Notes under the pieces: model-generated
Seen by the model: the letters and a program-made list of their open reading frames with translations, nothing else
The model's database searches: none
What the model was told of the DNA's origin: nothing
Source of the DNA: Lactifluus volemus
Taxonomy: Eukaryota; Basidiomycota; Agaricomycetes; Russulales; Russulaceae
Assembly (NCBI GenBank): GCA_022376515.1
Contig: WTXI01000301.1
Coordinates: 1 to 43,227, forward strand
DNA: 43,227 nucleotides
Direction of reading: 5' to 3'
Translations under genes and position numbers: made by a program
In this document: in pieces, positions 30,315-38,334 of the stretch
Position numbering within the stretch: the first letter of the stretch is position 1
How the letters are laid out: each line of letters opens with the position of its first letter

Positions 30315-31001
30315 TTAGCTTCCGTACGAGCAGAAGTAAATAGTAAGGGAAACTCGACGTACGGGTGGGGGTAAAGGAAAGATGCCATGCAACGAAAGCA
30401 GGCTGTTCCAAAAGATAAGTACGCGTGGCAGGCTCGATATTCCGACATCGCCTAAGATGTCAGCAGCCGCAGCCCCGATGATGCACTCGTCCGTCAAAAT
30501 GAGGGGTTTGGTGAGTACAGCCCAGCATTGAACTGAAGATGTACACCTTCGAATCCAGACGAAAAACGACACGGCATCTTTCATCTTGAGTCCAGGGTAG
30601 CCTACCAAAACGCCGCTATCTTCATCATTCGCGTGAAGGATAGACTGACCCATTTTCGAGTTACTCTTGTATACCCACATATACATGAGGTACCCGAACC
30701 TCCACTCCACAAGTTTGAACGCAATGGCGAGCCAGAACGAGCTAAACAAGGGGCGTAGTATCACTGGATGGAGCACGACTTCAAGCTCCGCAGGATTCGC
30801 AAGATACGCACAGGCGGTTACATGGCGGTATTCTTTATCACGGAGCTTAGAAAGATGGGCAGAAATATCCGATAGACAAGTTGAGCTCAACGTACAAAAA
30901 TTCAAAAAAAAGTGACAGACGCACCACAGGTATTCTATCGATGTTATTGGTGGTATGCTATTCATATTTGGGCCGATACTATTCTTTCCTCTTACCTGCA
31001 T
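30315..31001 (-). CDS. Hypothetical protein, F-box-unit companion ORF
   Basis: Open frame of up to 228 residues from the ATG at 31001; the frame stays open upstream to 31076 without another ATG. I do not recognise the family. It has hydrophobic stretches (around LWCVCHFFLNFCTL and PLFSSFWLAIAFKLVEW) that could be membrane segments, and a later IIGAAAADILGDVGI segment. An intron near the start (donor GTAAGA just after the ATG codon pair) cannot be excluded. Degenerate copies exist at 2890-3450 and, more weakly, 26660-27000, each in the same place relative to an F-box gene. This may be the best-preserved member or may itself be decayed. Confidence 0.35.
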   Translation of the reverse strand: MQVRGKNSIGPNMNSIPPITSIEYLWCVCHFFLNFCTLSSTCLSDISAHLSKLRDKEYRHVTACAYLANPAELEVVLHPVILRPLFSSFWLAIAFKLVEWRFGYLMYMWVYKSNSKMGQSILHANDEDSGVLVGYPGLKMKDAVSFFVWIRRCTSSVQCWAVLTKPLILTDECIIGAAAADILGDVGISSLPRVLIFWNSLLSLHGIFPLPPPVRRVSLTIYFCSYGS

Positions 31002-31544
31002 CACGCATACACTCGTCTCAGCGCCGGCGGTGAAAAGAAGGATGGATGGAGAAAACACAGACCTTGTGACTATCACGTATCCAGTGTGGTATAAAATGCG
31101 TTCGGTAAGTGTCGTTTTGCAGTATGTGTCGATGCTACGGTGTTGTTAATGTTTTGACCAGTGACAATCGGGCCCGTCGGAAATCGTGAAAGTGGCGAGG
31201 TCTTATTAGCTTGAGGTTTTACGTTCGTAGCAGTGCAGGTATGAGGCACGGTGACGGAAAACGAAGAAGCGAAGGGACGGCACAAAAGGCTTGACTTGAT
31301 ATGGACATCACGTGATTGAAAATTCCTACTGGCTCTGAAGGAAAAGGCGTTGACAATTGTAGTCTACATGTAGATCCATCACGGGGACATGCTATCTAAC
31401 CTCAAGTTATAGTTAGACAGTCAAAGAAACAATGTGTGGACACGAAACGTCGGAAACAAGAACTAGAGTATGATACTCAATATAAAGAAGCCTGAGGCTC
31501 TAAGAAGCACACCGCTGTTCATTTTGGGTACAGACAAAAATATT
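31002..31544. other. No gene seen
   Basis: Short random-looking frames only. The tRNA-like repeats begin at 31545. Confidence 0.4.
31535..31540 (-). terminator. Pol III terminator of tRNA copy 1
   Basis: A run of T on the minus strand just downstream of the tRNA 3' end (AAAAA at about 31536-31540 on the plus strand). Confidence 0.55.
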
Positions 31545-31632
31545 TCCTTCGGACTGGAATCGAACCAGCAACCTTGGGATATCACAGATGCCCTGTTATA
31601 GTCCCATGCTCTTCCAGTTGAGCTACCAAAGG
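31545..31632 (-). tRNA. tRNA-Tyr-like gene, anticodon AUA, copy 1
   Basis: 88 bases on the minus strand that fold as a tRNA with a 15-base intron. Acceptor stem CCTTTGG/CCGAAGG (one G-T pair) with discriminator A; D arm GCTC/GAGC; anticodon stem TGGGA/TCCCA; variable loop AGGTT; T arm GCTGG TTCGATT CCAGT. The loop reads CT-ATA-A, then the intron, so the anticodon is AUA where tRNA-Tyr normally has GUA. C1-G72 and A73 are the eukaryotic tyrosine identity elements. The B box GGTTCGATTCC is perfect, and a TTTTT terminator follows within 10 bases. Possibly a functional variant, possibly a pseudogene or SINE head. Confidence 0.6.
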
Positions 31633-31830
31633 TTGACTGTCAATACAGTGGTATGAACGACGAACAAGATGCATTTGGTAAAATTTACCTATTGTACCAC
31701 ACCATCATGACTTGAAAGAATAGAGACAAAGGGGTGCGTCAATAAATAGTTCGTACTCCTCACCGACAACACTGGCAGTTTGTACCGAAAACAAAAATAA
31801 CGATAATCCATTTGAACAGAGAAAAAGATT
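31633..31830. other. Spacer between the two tRNA copies
   Basis: Similarity between copies extends a little beyond each tRNA ('caatacagtgg' and 'cattacagtgg' on one side; 'acaga.aaaaa.attt' on the other). The tRNAs are therefore part of a direct repeat about 286 bases apart. Confidence 0.55.
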
Positions 31831-31918
31831 TCCTTCGGACTGGAGTTGAACCAGAAACCTTGGGATGCCACAGATGTTCTGTTATAGTCCCATGCTCTTC
31901 CGGTTGAGCTACCGAAGG
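31831..31918 (-). tRNA. tRNA-Tyr-like gene, anticodon AUA, copy 2
   Basis: Second 88-base copy, minus strand. Acceptor stem CCTTCGG/CCGAAGG is fully paired, with discriminator A. D arm GCTC/GAGC, anticodon stem TGGGA/TCCCA, again CT-ATA-A in the loop and a 15-base intron. The T stem TCTGG/CCAGT has one mismatch, and the B box is changed (GGTTCAACTCC). A TTTTT run follows on the minus strand (plus 31822-31827). The shared AUA anticodon and D-loop change (GGAAGAGC for the usual GGTAGAGC) show that both copies descend from one variant gene. Confidence 0.55.
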
Positions 31919-32053
31919 TTAACTGCCATTACAGTGGCACGAGTGATGACTTCTATGTTTCGCACGTGACTCATGTATGGGTCGAGGCGTCGAGCTGTCT
32001 CAACCTTACTGCTACTCCATCAAGGTCTTTTACAAATTGCTTACTATTGCATA

Positions 32054-32770
32054 TTAAAACAAACCGAGTACAACAGCGCCTGTTGCACAGAATAATCTCA
32101 GGGATATGTGAGTCACGGTGCTCGTACTCGCATGGTTCGATGATGTTCTCGATGAGGCTGTTGGATCGTGAGCCAAAGGGGGGGACGTGGTCGTTGGCAC
32201 GGATGGAGTGATGATGGACCCAGAGGGTATGCTGGAAGTTTTTGGCGCGGATGAAGTAGGCGACGGGGACGGTATCGCCGAGCTACTTGATGACGTAGAT
32301 GAAGCAGACGCGGGACCGCTGCCGCCTTGCACGAGTAATAGCTGCACAGGCATGGTGGCGTAGATGGTTGAGAGCAGTCAACGATTGTCATCGGCAGCTG
32401 TGCAAGCAGCGATGCTATCACTGATTCCGCATTGGAGATCCAGGGTCAGGCATTGCTGTAAATTGACGTAGGCCAGATGGGCGTCGGTTGGACCTTCGAC
32501 GAGCGTGGCTGATCCCGGAAAAGTATATCGCGACGAGATGAGAAAAGAGATCACCATCGAAAAAAAGAAAAAAGTCCCGCACCAGTACCCGTGAATGGGA
32601 CTTGATTGAAAGTGCCCGTGGGAGAGCCTTGTACAATCTCCCAAGGTGGTACGACCACGCCGAGGCTGTTGACGCTTAACGGTTGAGGGTCAAAGCCAGG
32701 TATGAAGAGGGACGTGTCTGCACTGACACCTGACGATGGCAAGACTATGAGTAAGACTCGGAGATTTCAT
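32054..32770 (-). pseudogene. Broken gene for a secreted serine-rich protein
   Basis: Minus-strand gene with a signal-peptide-like start (LRVLLIVLPSSGVSA), mature part DTSLFIPGFDPQPLSVNSLG..., an 80-base intron (32509-32588, GTACTG...CAG), then ATLVEGPTDAHLAYVN and CGISDSIAACTAADD. A serine/proline-rich stalk and a hydrophobic tail ending LFCATGAVVLGLF follow, as in GPI-anchored fungal surface proteins. Two lesions are seen. The ATG at 32770 is one base out of frame with the signal sequence. An in-frame TGA (32378-32380) lies before LLSTIYATMPVQ, where the frame continues. The family is common but uncharacterised. Confidence 0.6.
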
Positions 32771-33374
32771 GGATGAGAGGAGGATGGTAATGCACATTGC
32801 GCGAAGCGATACAGGATGGTCAAAGAAATGATTTTAAAAGAGCGCATGTGAGTAACAAAAGTGGGGCACGAAATTGTGGGATGACGAGGTGTCAATAAGT
32901 TTCGAGGGAATAAGACCCATATCATAAGAAATATTTGCTGGCAACATGGTCCTTGTGGGTAAGTGCCATACGGTTAACCACGGTAACGTACCAACTACAT
33001 TCCAGTGAGCTCTTCACGTGAGAGATAAGCCGTTTCCGGTTACTATGAAGCACCTACAGTAATATCTTTTGTGGACCGCAGCGCATGCAGGGCCTTATGC
33101 TACTTGTCATTTATCTTCCGTGCCTCGGCAGAGGCAAGAGTGTCAGCTGGGACGGTGGTGCGTGGGAACGCTGAGGGTCCGGACTCCGGACTCCGGAGAT
33201 CGGTTCACGTGATCTGCGTTGCTGTTACAACCATCTGCCTTAATGCCCCCAATTTAATTATGATTATGTGGTCATGAACACGGCAGGGGATATGAGTGAG
33301 CGCCAGTGAGATATTCACATTTATACTGAGACGCACTCTGTTCCACCACCGGTCGTGAGATCTGTACCTGAGAC
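32771..33374. other. No gene seen upstream of the secreted-protein relic
   Basis: Probably the former promoter of the gene at 32054-32770. A small direct repeat GGACTCC GGACTCC lies near 33180. No ORF with a recognisable domain. Confidence 0.4.
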
Positions 33375-33376
33375 TA

Positions 33377-33404
33377 CATCAGCAATTGTCCATGTTGCTT
33401 AATG
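33377..33404 (+). repeat. Left terminal inverted repeat
   Basis: 28 bases starting CATCAGCAATTGTCC. 27 of 28 match the reverse complement of 37128-37155. Confidence 0.9.
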
Positions 33405-33660
33405 TGTGCTTAACGTGCTTATTAAGCACGTTAAGCACAAATTAAGCACAAAACGATTAAGCAGGTTAACGCCACCCCGGTGCTTAATTAAGCACCATTC
33501 TGCTTAATTAAGCACATGTTGTGCTTAATTGTGCTTAATTAAGCACAATATTAAGCAAAATTCCAAGAAGTTCAATTACCTTTTAAAGCAGCACTAAGCA
33601 TCAAATTAAGCACATGTAAGCAATATAAGCACAACATTAAGCAGTTTCAAGCACACAGAA
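33391..33660. repeat. Left subterminal TTAAGCA array
   Basis: About sixteen copies of TTAAGCA/TGCTTAA, several as palindromic pairs (GCTTAATTAAGC). Confidence 0.85.
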
Positions 33661-33791
33661 GTATCAGGTAAAATTCAATCAATGATGAGCATAAGATAGT
33701 ATATTCAGTCAACTATACTACAACATCAGTACACTATCTATACTCTATCTGAGTGTGCATATGGCCTCAATCCACCAGCACCACCAGGCAA

Positions 33792-34350
33792 TCAATAATG
33801 GAGGAGCAGTTGGCCACAGAGGCACTGCGGAGTCCCATGCGGGACCACCATGAGGGGGGGGAAATCAGTACATATGCTACCAATTGATGCCTCCTTGTCC
33901 TTCGGGGCAGCTTTCGTCTCATCTGTGGAGGTCTCCTTCTCATCCGCAATCTGTGCCTTATCGTCCAGGTCGGTCTTCTTCTCTGCCAGAGCCCCAGACT
34001 GTGCTGCTGCCACCTTTGGCTTGTTCCTACTACGCATGTGGAGGTACTCCTTGAGGAGGGCTGCGTTGCACATGTTGGGTCGGAAGGAGGTAAGTAGGAC
34101 ACTGCCGAGGCCAGGCAAGAGGCCAAGCCCACCCGAAAGGGCAAGATTTAGGATCATACGCTGCGTGAGCCACCAGGGAATCCTGAGTAGATAGATGAGA
34201 TGATGTGACGGGGACGGCGATGAATGGGTGAACGTACTTTGCCTCGCGGGCCCGACACACAAGGGAGTAGCCGAGCACCAGATGAATTACATCACCAAAG
34301 ATCAGTACGAAAGATGCTGCACAGGGAGTATACCCATATGGAACGCACAC
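33792..34350 (-). pseudogene. DUF4112 protein fragment inside the TIR element
   Basis: Minus-strand exons joined by a 55-base intron (34183-34237, GTACGT...CTCAG). Exon 1 ends FGDVIHLVLGYSLVCRAREA. Exon 2 reads IPWWLTQRMILNLALSGGLG, then LLPGLGSVLLTSFRPNMCNA and ALLKEYLHMR, which is the hallmark second half of the DUF4112 membrane domain (usually GxxPxxGD; here GLGS, with the aspartate lost). A lysine/glutamate-rich tail follows to about 33890 and then runs into unrelated sequence. The N-terminal half of the domain is missing. Function of the family is unknown. Confidence 0.75.
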
Positions 34351-34738
34351 ACCATATCAGTGAGAAGTTGCGTGTGCGGGTCTACCGGGATCGTCGGGGG
34401 ACTTGGGCCAGAAATAGGAGGAGCGGTGGGCTCGGGGTTGGGCGGCAGTACAGAAGGAGTCCTACTAGTAGGAGAAGGACAGGAGGCCTAGCCAAACCGA
34501 TCACGCACCAGGAAACACGCTGCACACACGATCGCAAATTCCCATTCCGATTCCGGCATTGGGTGAAGGGGAGAGCGGACGACTCTGCGTCTGGGCACGA
34601 CCTTGCGTCGGGCTCTGACTCCGATGGTTCAAATGCGGGTTGGGTGCGTGCTGTTGAGGAGAGCCCTGGATGGGTGGTAGAGCGAGGCCAGAAGACATGA
34701 GAAGGAGGCGTCGGGATGCGTTGGGTGGGACGGGCACA
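34351..34738 (-). other. Linker between captured fragments
   Basis: Proline/serine-rich open frames on the minus strand without a recognised domain. This may be part of another captured gene or an in-element exon. Confidence 0.35.
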
Positions 34739-34983
34739 CAGGAGTGACGGGTTGTGCTCCCCATCCACCATGTCATCGGAAATGTGAAAGTAGGGTTGGA
34801 ACCTGAGCGGATGGTCAGTGGGATGCAATGATAAGGGGGTAAAGCAAAGAGGCAAACCCATTCCACACACCAGCCAAGGACGGCTGCTTTGAAGTACTCT
34901 GTCCCAGTAAGGTCGCGACCCTTGAGGATAGCGACTGAATCGACAACGCTCATTCCCCAATTGAGCTTTCCACCGGGGACAGC
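34739..34983 (-). pseudogene. Farnesyl diphosphate synthase fragment
   Basis: Two adjoining pieces of a polyprenyl synthetase on the minus strand. Bases 34983-34858 encode [20 protein letters not shown] then [20 protein letters not shown]. After a probable intron (GTTTGC...CTCAG, about 34805-34857; the junction is slightly out of frame), 34803-34739 encode [17 protein letters not shown] with the first aspartate-rich motif DDxxD kept. The family consensus PGGKLNRG has W for R here. Both ends of the enzyme and the second aspartate-rich motif are absent, so it cannot be catalytic. Confidence 0.8.
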
Positions 34984-35419
34984 CTCGTGGCGAGTCATCA
35001 TTTTTACCAACACACGTGCGCACGCAGGTGAGATGGGCGCGTATCTCTCAGAGCACGACGTTTCGAATATCGTCGTGACGGGACATAGGAAGGGTAAAAG
35101 TCCAGGTGTAATCGGGCAACAGCAAACGCACGGGTCAAATAAGCATCTTGCTGGGTTCCTCAAGCCCATGAAGAGTCGTCCACTACTGCCGATTCCGACG
35201 TCTGCGGGAGAAAAAAAAGGCAGAGCCGGAAGAGCCCTGCGTTCTGCTGAGCACCTCGCTTCTCGCGAGAGGGCTCGACTTTGACCAGAGCATCTCTCAC
35301 GTGTGGAACGTTATGGTCCGTGCACTGTCAAGTTGGTTTGTATCATTGGGAAAAGGGAAAGAGTGAGGGAAGTACGAACACGTCGGTAGTAGTCAACAAC
35401 GTCCTCAGGCATGTTACTT

Positions 35420-36430
35420 ACGTCGAGGGGAGTGGGTTGAGTACTTCGGGGCGGCGGGAAGCAGCGGTGGGAGCCGAACCAGGCCGCGTTGCCCATTGCT
35501 CGCGCTGCTCGCGAGAGAGTTTGCCGAGCTTAGATGTAGAACGTGTGGGGAATGAATTAAAGTGGAAGCACGTAAGAGACTTGACTTACTTTTGCCAACT
35601 CCAAATCAAGTTCGGTATACAGACTCATAAATTCGCGCGCCATGGGTTCCAGTGGGGCTGCATCTTTTGGCGGGGTCATAGTAGCGGGCGCCGCAGCAAG
35701 GGGCAATGCCCCAAACGAGGCACCGAAGGGCAATTTAGGTGCGGTCCCCAAGGTAGGCAGAGGCTTTGTGTCGGGGGCAGAAGATGGCGTCTCTGCATTA
35801 CTTGCTTCGGGCTTCGGTGAAAGGCTGAGTTGGCCAGGTTTGAGACCCGCAAACACGGATGGGATGGCAATGTTTGTTGAACCATCCACAACGGGCTTTG
35901 CGTCAGCAGCACCGAGTGAGAAGCTACTCAGGTTTAGCATCGGAACCGGGGACGCCACGATCGGCGCGGCTGTGGCGGAAGAAAAGGAAGGCTTGTTGCT
36001 GAGAGCGGCCCCTTTTGTTGTAGCGAGCGGCGGCGGGGTCATGGGCCTTTCTTTCGCAGGGGGGGCTATCCTGTTGGTTTGGTCGATCCAGGGCTCCACT
36101 TTAACCACAGGCGTTGTAGCTTTGGGAGATGCCGGTCGTGGTTTCTGGGCGGTAGGTTTCTCGCCTTTGACTTCTTCCTCATCGCCACCCGATACAGGGG
36201 TATTTGCGAGGGGTGAACTACGAAGCGGACGTGTACCGGGTCTGCCGGAACTCCCGCCGGAGGCTGAGAGCGAAGGAGAAGGAAGCGTGGGTGTTGGGTG
36301 CTCAAGGGGTGTCTGTAACGACAATGATTCCTTCTGGTGGTGTCGTGCTTCGTGCGCGTGAAGATGAGGCAGCTGTGGACCGTGGCCCAGGAAGGTCTGG
36401 TGGATGATTGTGAATAAAAAGAGTGGTCAA
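35420..36430 (-). pseudogene. Nucleoporin-like (Nup159-type) gene fragment
   Basis: Long open minus-strand stretch (to 35557, open upstream to beyond 36400) rich in serine, proline and alanine, with a few FG-type repeats (SFSLGA, PFGASFGAL). It ends MAREFMSLYTELDLELAK, which resembles the start of the Nup159/Nup214 coiled-coil region. A 61-base intron (35529-35589, GTAAGT...TAAG) leads to exon LGKLSREQREQWATRPGSAP, which runs to a second GTAAGT or stop near 35423. The identification is tentative; a disordered protein of another kind is possible. No start codon is evident, so it is an internal gene piece. Confidence 0.45.
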
Positions 36431-36860
36431 CAGAGTGGCGGCGCAGGAGGAGTTGGGGCCGGCACCGTGACAGTGTGAACCCTTAGTGCCAGTGGGTAAA
36501 GTGAGGAATCCAAAAAAGTTAGTCTAAGAAGTCAAAAGAAAAAAAAAACACACCAAGGACCAGACAAAGGCAGTCGCAGCGGCAAGGGGAAGGCGGGGAC
36601 GCTCAGGCTGAGACATTGCACGTGGTGCTAGGCACTTCAGGCCAAAACAGAAACCTGAGGTGGTGCCAGACAACGAGAGATGGTAGAGACAGAGGAGCCC
36701 AGGACATGTAGAAGGCGACACGGAGACGGAGGGGAGACGGAAAGGAGGCGACCGGTGGTTGAAGATAAATGAGGCACGAAAATGATAAGGCACGAAAACA
36801 CTGGCATCATGCCAACAAGAATAAACAAACGACTTAGCGAAAATTTCACAAGTTGCAACA
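36431..36860. other. Right interior of TIR element, no clear gene
   Basis: A minus-strand frame (36524-36793) with a hydrophobic end (FVWSLVCFFFLLT) is open but not recognised. It could be a fourth captured piece. Confidence 0.3.
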
Positions 36861-36879
36861 TTTTCAGATTAGTTAAATT

Positions 36880-37130
36880 ATGTAAATTAGATTTGTTTGC
36901 TTAGCACAATTAAAAGCCCCTTAAATTTTCATTACTTGCTTAAATATCTTGAGTGTGCTTAATGTCAGTCTTAATTGTGCTGAGCATACTGAGCATGCTT
37001 AATGCCAGTCTTAATTGTGCTGAGCATGTTGAGCCTGCTTAAGTTGCTTAATTGTGCTTAAACAAAAATTTCATCAAGCAAAATTAAGCAAAAAAGTAAA
37101 TTTAAGACTATTAAGACCACTAATCACCAT
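36880..37130. repeat. Right subterminal TTAAGCA array
   Basis: About eight copies of TGCTTAA/TTAAGCA plus related GTGCTGAGCAT repeats, fewer and more mixed than on the left. Confidence 0.8.
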
Positions 37131-37155
37131 TAAGCAACAGGGACAATTGCTGATG
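37128..37155 (-). repeat. Right terminal inverted repeat
   Basis: 28 bases ending GGACAATTGCTGATG. Mirror of 33377-33404 with one mismatch. Confidence 0.9.
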
Positions 37156-37157
37156 TA

Positions 37158-37313
37158 CTACTAAGATAAGCTAGTTTGGGCCGCTTCGCTGCGATCTCAA
37201 CAATAATTAAAATCTGGTGGTCACCACAAACAGGAGAGTAGGCGGATGTCACGGTGTGAGCGCGATTAAGATATGGGGAGTTGTGTCGAGACGTACCTCG
37301 ATCCACCAATTAG
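37158..37313. repeat. Fifth F-box unit remnant (3' flank only)
   Basis: Matches 130-285, 4190-4330 and 27690-27840: 'aagataagctagtt', 'gctgcgatctcaacaa', 'gttgtgtcgagacgtac' and 'atccaccaattag'. It is cut on the left by the TIR element and on the right by the LTR of gypsy F. Confidence 0.8.
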
Positions 37314-38320
37314 TGCTGAAAGCGGGGAACTCTCCCTGCTTGTGAGTTCAAATAGAGTTGAGAAAAGGGATCAGAGGGGCAAAAGGGGAGAAGGGGAAGA
37401 GCGGCGGCAAGTGGAAGACAAAACGCGTAGAAGTCCCGAAGTCGAGATATCTAAGCGAGATAAGGGAGGCGAGTCGAAGAACAAAACGAGATTTTGAGGG
37501 AAAGGAGACTGAGAGAAACTTGAGAGAACTTGAAGCAAACGAAGTATTTCGAGAACAGGGTGAGCGGCGACAATTCGCTGGCTCGTTTGTACATTTCTCT
37601 GTCATATTTAAGTACATTTCGAGCCGTAGTCTAAAAGGGGGATAAACGCGTCGAAATCGGAAGAACAGGTAAATGTCGAAGTTATCGGTGCGAAGACAAA
37701 GGCCATGAGAGTAAGTAAAACTTATCGGAACTGAGATGAGTATGAAAGGGAGGAGACACGAAGCTGGAGCGAAACGGGGGACAAGGAAGAAGGGGGACGG
37801 ATTCATGAAAGGAAAAAGGGGACTAAAATAATCTTCGAAGTCGCGTGCACCCTCAGAATGCTTCACGGGATGCTCGCGGTCTCTTCGAGAGATCGTTTGG
37901 CCGTCAGCCAAGAACGTGGGCGCGGCGCGAGACACAGCACGCAGCCCGAGACGAAAGGGAGAAAGCTAAGCACAAAAAGAGGAAAGATGCCATACTGAGC
38001 GAACAATGGGAAACGCGAGGCACACTCGCACGAAACGGGAGCATAGATGCACGAGACAAGCCAAAATCATGAAAGAAACAAAGAGAAAACGTCGTGCAAC
38101 GCGAGGCCGCAGAGGACGGGTCTATGGCCGAGGCGTAGTCGCATCGTGGCCGAGGGCGATCGTGGCCCAATTCGAGATCGAAACCGCGGGAGAACGAAGT
38201 CTAAGCAGTGGGGAATTCGGCAGACAGCAGCACAGGTCGAGACGAGGGGAAACGGAACTTGTGCGTACTAAGTTGCACAGAAACGAGGTTTTCGGGGCCA
38301 GCCGCTATGCTGACCCTACA
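37314..38320 (-). repeat. Gypsy F 3' LTR (about 1,007 bases)
   Basis: Inferred from the end of the F-box repeat at 37313 and from TG/CA ends: minus strand starts TGTAGGGTCAGCA and ends TTTCAGCA. The purine stretch GAGGAGA directly precedes it on the minus strand, 14 bases after the pol stop. The partner LTR is outside the window, so the limits are inferred. Short ORFs inside are chance. Confidence 0.65.
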
Positions 38321-38334
38321 TCTCCTCGGGGCTT

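Larger units (their letters stand above)
33377..37155. mobile_element. Non-autonomous TIR DNA element carrying host gene fragments
   Basis: 3,779 bases bounded by 28-base terminal inverted repeats (33377-33404 and 37128-37155, one mismatch) that start CATCAGCAATTGTCC. TA flanks both ends (33375-33376, 37156-37157), consistent with a TA target duplication. Both ends carry dense subterminal copies of TTAAGCA in both orientations, as expected for transposase-binding arrays. No transposase frame is present. The interior holds minus-strand fragments of at least three unrelated nuclear genes with introns kept, as in Pack-type elements. The superfamily is not certain; CMC-like (Plavaka/Mirage type) is one possibility. 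Confidence 0.85.

Noticed and set aside
31545..31918. tRNA-Ile(UAU) reading of the two tRNA-like genes
   Set aside because: That reading would put an A or C, not U, before the anticodon. With U33 fixed the anticodon is AUA, and the stems and C1-G72/A73 match tRNA-Tyr.
34224..34700. 158-codon plus-strand ORF
   Set aside because: Overlaps the recognisable minus-strand DUF4112 exon. Arginine-rich shadow translation.
35642..36361. 239-codon plus-strand ORF
   Set aside because: Antisense of the proline/serine/alanine-rich minus-strand fragment. Its glycine/alanine composition is what the complement would give, and it has no domain.
33377..37155. Helitron as the explanation of the gene-fragment element
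   Set aside because: Helitrons lack terminal inverted repeats and end in CTRR with a hairpin. Here paired 28-base inverted repeats and subterminal arrays are clear.
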